From positions 1-10,773 of the forward strand of contig CALGOY010000101.1 in assembly GCA_937960725.1 (NCBI GenBank): 10,773 nt of DNA, read 5' to 3'. Made by a program: the position numbers and the translations under genes. The notes below the pieces were generated by a model, which was not told where the DNA came from, ran no database searches, and saw nothing but the letters and a program-made list of their open reading frames with translations. This DNA is from an uncultured Bacillota bacterium. GTDB taxonomy: Bacteria; Bacillota; Clostridia; Caldicoprobacterales; UBA3941. How positions within the stretch are numbered: position 1 is the stretch's first letter; every line of letters starts with the position of its first letter. Below are positions 7,407-10,773 of the stretch, in pieces.

Positions 7407-7427
7407 GTGAAGAATTTTCTTATTCAA
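7399..7427 (-). promoter_or_regulatory. galT promoter, minus strand
   Basis: On the minus strand TTGAAT (complement of 7422-7427) is followed by exactly 17 bp and a perfect TATAAT (complement of 7399-7404). Transcription would start near 7392, giving a leader of about 60 nt before galT. The spacer contains AAGAA-TT-TTCTT (7410-7421), a small dyad. Confidence 0.75.
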
Positions 7428-7502
7428 CTATGAAGGAGATTGAAAAAGGATTTTCATAAGGTTATAATGAAAATATGTAAAGAGCGAGAGGGGGAAATCG
7501 GG

Positions 7503-8804
7503 ATGTCATTATTGCAGCACATAAAAGAGAAATTGTCATCAGAGCCCGTCGTAAAACTTTTCAGGGAATTGTATGGACGGGAAGAAACTGCTATTGAGCA
7601 TCAGATGGAGCGATATATGGGATTGGTGTCTAAATATATAGATACTTTCCAAGAACCTGAACAAGGAAGCGTACAGATTTTTAGCACACCAGGCCGTACG
7701 GAGGTAGGAGGAAACCATACAGATCATAATCACGGCCGGGTATTGGCAGCTGGTATAAATTTAGATTCTATAGCAGTAGCCTCTCCTACTTCGAATAGTA
7801 TAGTTACAGTTTATTCAGAAGGCTACCCTGAGCCTTTTATGGTTGATTTAAACGAGTTGGATGTCAAAGAAGATGAGAAGGAAACTACCTATGCACTGAT
7901 AAGGGGGATTGCTGCTCGCTTAAAAGAGCTTGGATACAAGATCGGAGGATTTAATGCGTACATAACTAGCGATGTACTTCCGGGTTCTGGATTAAGCTCT
8001 TCTGCGTCCATAGAAGTGCTTTTAGGGACTATTTTTAATCATCTATATAATGAAGGAAAAATAGAGGCTCAGCTCCTGGCCATGATAGGCCAGTATGCGG
8101 AAAACGTATATTTTGGCAAACCTTCCGGACTTATGGATCAAATGGCCTGTGCAGTAGGAGGATTTGTAGCTATAGATTTTAAGGAGCCAGGAAAACCTAT
8201 CGTTAAAAAGGTGGATTTTGATTTTGCGGCACAAGGCTACAGCCTTTTAGTGGTGGATACCGGTGGTAGCCATGCGGATTTGACTGAAGATTATGCCTCC
8301 ATACCCATGGAGATGAAAGCTGTTGCTAATACATTAGGAGCAGAGGTATGTAGGGAACTATCCATGGAGCAGCTAATTGCAAATATTCCTATGCTAAGGG
8401 AGAAAGTAAACGATAGGGCAATACTTAGGGCTATGCACTTCCTGGCAGAAGATAATAGAGTAGTAGAGCAGGTTAAAGCATTAGAACAGAACGATTTCCA
8501 AAGATTCTTGGATTTGGTTACCAGTTCAGGAAACAGCTCTTGGAAATGGCTCCAAAACTGCTTTACAACCCATAATCCAGGGGAGCAGGGTATTACATTG
8601 GCGCTGGCGGTTACGGAAAACTTTTTAGCCAGGAAAGGAAAAGGGGCCTGCAGGGTCCATGGAGGAGGATTTGCTGGGACTATTCAAGTGTTTATGCCGT
8701 TAGAGTATGTAGATGAATATGTAAGCCTCATTGAGAGTATATTTGGAGATAAAGCTGTTACTCTTCTAAGCATTAGGCCTTATGGCACTATAAGGATAGT
8801 ATGA
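7503..8804 (+). CDS. galK: Galactokinase family (GHMP) sugar kinase with atypical signature
   Basis: 433 aa from ATG 7503, which has AGGGGG (7489-7494) 8 nt upstream. In-frame TTG 7440 and ATG 7467 would add 21 or 12 residues. TTG 7440 is one base from AAGGAG and thus badly spaced, and the extra residues are unlike the family. It is a GHMP-fold cytosolic kinase phosphorylating the anomeric carbon of a galactose-type sugar. The motifs are GRTEVGGNHTDHNHG (64-78), the ATP loop PGSGLSSSAS (160-169), the catalytic-base Asp212 in GLMDQMACAVGG, and VHGGGFAGTIQVF near the C-terminus. The first motif departs from classical GalK, GRxNLIGEHTDYN: Asn71 replaces the Glu that contacts the sugar, and His75 replaces Tyr. 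I recall this variant in clostridial proteins annotated as galactokinase. Pairing with galT supports galactose use, but specificity is less sure than the fold. It is followed by trmL 31 bp downstream without a terminator. Confidence 0.85.
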   Translation: MSLLQHIKEKLSSEPVVKLFRELYGREETAIEHQMERYMGLVSKYIDTFQEPEQGSVQIFSTPGRTEVGGNHTDHNHGRVLAAGINLDSIAVASPTSNSIVTVYSEGYPEPFMVDLNELDVKEDEKETTYALIRGIAARLKELGYKIGGFNAYITSDVLPGSGLSSSASIEVLLGTIFNHLYNEGKIEAQLLAMIGQYAENVYFGKPSGLMDQMACAVGGFVAIDFKEPGKPIVKKVDFDFAAQGYSLLVVDTGGSHADLTEDYASIPMEMKAVANTLGAEVCRELSMEQLIANIPMLREKVNDRAILRAMHFLAEDNRVVEQVKALEQNDFQRFLDLVTSSGNSSWKWLQNCFTTHNPGEQGITLALAVTENFLARKGKGACRVHGGGFAGTIQVFMPLEYVDEYVSLIESIFGDKAVTLLSIRPYGTIRIV

Positions 8805-8835
8805 TATTCCTAATTTAGCGAAAGAAGTGATAGCT

Positions 8836-9318
8836 ATGCCTATTCATGTTGTGCTTGTAGAGCCAGAAATACCTCAAAACACAGGGAATATTGCTAGAAC
8901 TTGCGCTGCTACCGGATCGGTTTTGCATCTGGTAAAGCCTTTAGGCTTTTCGGTGGAAGATAAGTATCTTAAAAGGGCCGGCTTGGATTATTGGCATCTA
9001 GTCAATATCGAGTACCATGATTCCATAGACGAATTATTCGCTAAATATCCCGATGGAGATTATTATTTTTGCACAACTAAGGGTTCTAAAAGGTATACGG
9101 ATGTAAAATATAAGGATAACAGCTTTTTAGTATTTGGCAAGGAAACAGCAGGGCTGCCGAAAGAGCTGCTGACTCAAAATTATGAAAGGTGTATACGGAT
9201 TCCTATAAGAGCGGAGGCGCGCTCTCTAAACCTTTCCAACTCCGTTGCTATAATCGTATATGAAGCCCTTAGGCAGTTAGATTTTCCTGGGTTGAAGTCT
9301 ACAGGGGAACTCACCTGA
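8836..9318 (+). CDS. trmL: tRNA (cytidine(34)-2'-O)-methyltransferase, SPOUT family
   Basis: 160 aa from ATG 8836. GTG 8827 is in frame but overlaps the likely ribosome site GAAGTG (8824-8829), which sits 6 nt from ATG 8836. The enzyme uses S-adenosylmethionine to 2'-O-methylate the wobble nucleotide of tRNA-Leu isoacceptors. The trefoil-knot SPOUT motifs are all present: EPEIPQNTGNIAR (9-21), LVFGKETAGLP (98-108) and IPIRAEARSLNLSNSVAI (122-139), followed by YEALRQ. The length equals the compact single-domain TrmL form (about 155-160 aa; formerly CspR in Bacillus). It is probably cotranscribed with the galactokinase gene, a positional rather than functional association. I find no convincing terminator after its stop, although 9319-9354 is T-rich. 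Confidence 0.95.
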   Translation: MPIHVVLVEPEIPQNTGNIARTCAATGSVLHLVKPLGFSVEDKYLKRAGLDYWHLVNIEYHDSIDELFAKYPDGDYYFCTTKGSKRYTDVKYKDNSFLVFGKETAGLPKELLTQNYERCIRIPIRAEARSLNLSNSVAIIVYEALRQLDFPGLKSTGELT

Positions 9319-9354
9319 TTTAGGCATTTTTAACATATTTTTAGTTCTTTTCCC

Positions 9355-9383
9355 TTGAAATTGATGGGGTTTTCATATACAAT
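9355..9383 (+). promoter_or_regulatory. cggR-gap promoter
   Basis: TTGAAA (9355-9360), 17 bp, then TACAAT (9378-9383), each 5/6 to consensus. The start is predicted near 9390, giving an 84-nt leader that carries the operator at 9423-9458. Confidence 0.75.
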
Positions 9384-9422
9384 ATGGAAGGGATGGCTTA
9401 GCCGTTATACATATGAAAAGCC

Positions 9423-9458
9423 TGGGACAAATTTTGAACGGCGGGACATATAAAGTCC
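9423..9458 (+). promoter_or_regulatory. Probable CggR operator with tandem GGGAC half-sites
   Basis: TGGGAC (9423-9428) and CGGGAC (9442-9447) form a direct repeat with 19-bp period. The second is followed after 6 bp by AGTC (9454-9457), and the first after 6 bp by TGAA (9435-9438). The Bacillus subtilis CggR operator, as I recall it, is CGGGACN6TGTCN4CGGGACN6TGTC (period 20) and also lies between promoter and cggR. The second unit fits well; the first is degenerate. The site is about 33 bp downstream of the predicted start, suited to a roadblock type of repression. Confidence 0.7.
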
Positions 9459-9473
9459 AGAATGGGGTGAAGT

Positions 9474-10508
9474 ATGACGGAAACCCATGTACTACTAAGA
9501 AAGATCGTACCGGAGTTAATAGAAATATTTGAAAAGCGATATACTATACTTCAAACTATAAATTCTATGCAGCCCATTGGGCGTAGAAGCCTTGCTTCGA
9601 TTTTAGGTATAGGCGAAAGATCAATACGGACTGAAACGACATTCCTAAGGGAAGTCGGCCTAATTGAAGTGAATCCTTCAGGAATGAAAATAACCCGTGA
9701 GGGAGAAGTTATATTAGAAGGACTGAAAAATTTTAGCCATCAGTTAAAGGGTTTTAGTAAGCTAGAGCAGAAGATTGCCGATCTTTTTCATCTGGATAAG
9801 GTTATAATAGTCCCAGGAAATGCGGATGAAGACAAGACAAGCCTTATGAATATCGGTAAAGCTGCCGCTGCTTTGCTAAAGGAAATTATCAAAGATGGAC
9901 ACACTATAGCTGTAACAGGTGGTTCCACAGTTGGAGCAGTGGCTGATGCGCTTTCCTATATAGGGGATTTAAAGAACACCTTGGTAATTCCTGCTAGGGG
10001 TGGAATGGGAGGCAGTGTAGAGTACCAATCCAATACTATAGCTGCCACCTTTGCAAAGAAGCTAGGGGGAAATTACAAATTGCTTCATGTGCCAGGACAG
10101 CTTAGGGCAGAAATTGTCGAAACCCTTATGGATGAACCAGGTGTTCGCAGCGTTATTGAAAGCTTGAAAAAAACTGATATATTGGTCTATGGAATAGGAA
10201 AGGCCGAAGATATGGCTATAAGAAGAAACCTGTCCAGGGATCAAATAGAGATATTAATAAGAAGGGAAGCGGTGGCGGAAGCCTTTGGATATTTTTTTAA
10301 CAAAAATGGCGAGATTGTGTTTTCATCCAATTGCATTGGTTTAAATATAAATGACTTGCAAAAAATTCCTAGGCTTATAGGGGTTGCGGGAGGAAAGCAA
10401 AAAGCTCGGGTTATTATGGCAGTAGCCCGCCATTGTCCCGGTGGAGCGCTTATTATCGATGAAGGAGCAGCCCATGAAATATTGCGCTTAGCATCAAAAA
10501 CCGATTAA
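9474..10508 (+). CDS. cggR: Central glycolytic genes regulator CggR, SorC family
   Basis: 344 aa (Bacillus CggR is about 340). ATG 9474 follows GGGGTGA (9464-9470). A winged helix-turn-helix lies at about 20-75, with the likely recognition region GRRSLASILGIGERSIRTE. A linker follows, then the SorC-type effector domain (about 95-340), related to sugar-phosphate isomerase folds, with TGGST (148-152), RGGMGG (175-180), GIGKAEDMA (240-248) and LIGVAGGKQK (301-310). The Gly-rich phosphate-binding segments are kept, consistent with binding fructose-1,6-bisphosphate or related triose phosphates. In Bacillus the repressor blocks the gapA operon until glycolytic flux raises that ligand. Here the same order occurs, with its own operator upstream and gap 85 bp downstream, which supports autoregulation and control of gap. 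The identity rests on both sequence and context. Confidence 0.93.
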   Translation: MTETHVLLRKIVPELIEIFEKRYTILQTINSMQPIGRRSLASILGIGERSIRTETTFLREVGLIEVNPSGMKITREGEVILEGLKNFSHQLKGFSKLEQKIADLFHLDKVIIVPGNADEDKTSLMNIGKAAAALLKEIIKDGHTIAVTGGSTVGAVADALSYIGDLKNTLVIPARGGMGGSVEYQSNTIAATFAKKLGGNYKLLHVPGQLRAEIVETLMDEPGVRSVIESLKKTDILVYGIGKAEDMAIRRNLSRDQIEILIRREAVAEAFGYFFNKNGEIVFSSNCIGLNINDLQKIPRLIGVAGGKQKARVIMAVARHCPGGALIIDEGAAHEILRLASKTD

Positions 10509-10533
10509 AAGCCTAAGATATCAATCGAAGGCT

Positions 10534-10537
<4 letters not shown>
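10506..10537 (+). terminator. Hairpin between cggR and gap, weak terminator or processing element
   Basis: TAAAAGCCT (10506-10514) pairs with AGGCTTTTA (10529-10537) around a 14-nt loop. The 5' arm includes the cggR stop codon. Only four T follow the GC core and they are inside the stem, so termination is probably partial. A hairpin here could lower readthrough into gap or protect a processed gap mRNA. Confidence 0.5.

Positions 10538-10773
<236 letters not shown>

Overview
The window looks like chromosomal core DNA of a low-GC Clostridia-type Firmicute. Shine-Dalgarno sites are strong (AAGGAGG before gap), AGG and ATA codons are frequent, terminators are Gram-positive style hairpin plus T-run, and the promoters are of the TTGAAA-N17-TACAAT type. 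The gene set also fits: a PRC-barrel protein, a VanW/G5 protein, a class II galT and a CggR regulator just upstream of gap. I cannot name the genus from the sequence alone.

Layout. At 1-611 is the 3' part of a two-barrel PRC-domain gene whose reading frame carries an in-frame TAA near the window edge. It ends in a strong terminator (613-643). At 845-2362 is a membrane-anchored VanW/G5 cell-wall protein with its own terminator (2372-2403). At 2554-5756 lie three co-directional genes with short gaps and no internal terminator: class I mannose-6-phosphate isomerase, a rhomboid protease, and a DUF362 protein fused to a 2[4Fe-4S] ferredoxin module. At 5749-7332, on the minus strand, is galT, whose 3' end overlaps the DUF362 gene by 8 bp. 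At 7333-7502 is a shared divergent promoter region. At 7503-8804 is a galactokinase-family kinase with an atypical sugar-binding motif, followed closely by trmL (8836-9318). At 9319-9473 is a well-formed promoter plus a tandem GGGAC operator typical of CggR autoregulation. Then come cggR (9474-10508), an intergenic hairpin and the start of gap (10594 to the window end).

How the genes fit together. Much of the window concerns entry of sugars into glycolysis. ManA feeds mannose-6-P to fructose-6-P. The galactokinase-like kinase and GalT are two Leloir steps; galE and galM are not here. CggR, which in Bacillus responds to fructose-1,6-bisphosphate, controls gap. TrmL, rhomboid, DUF362-ferredoxin, VanW and PRC-barrel are housekeeping or envelope genes with no obvious metabolic link.

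I found no RNA genes, CRISPR arrays, insertion sequences or phage genes, and no clear new multi-gene system. The points most worth a second look are the nonsense codon in the PRC-barrel gene, the altered galactokinase signature, the inverted repeats at the manA and galT/galK promoters, and the CggR operator geometry.
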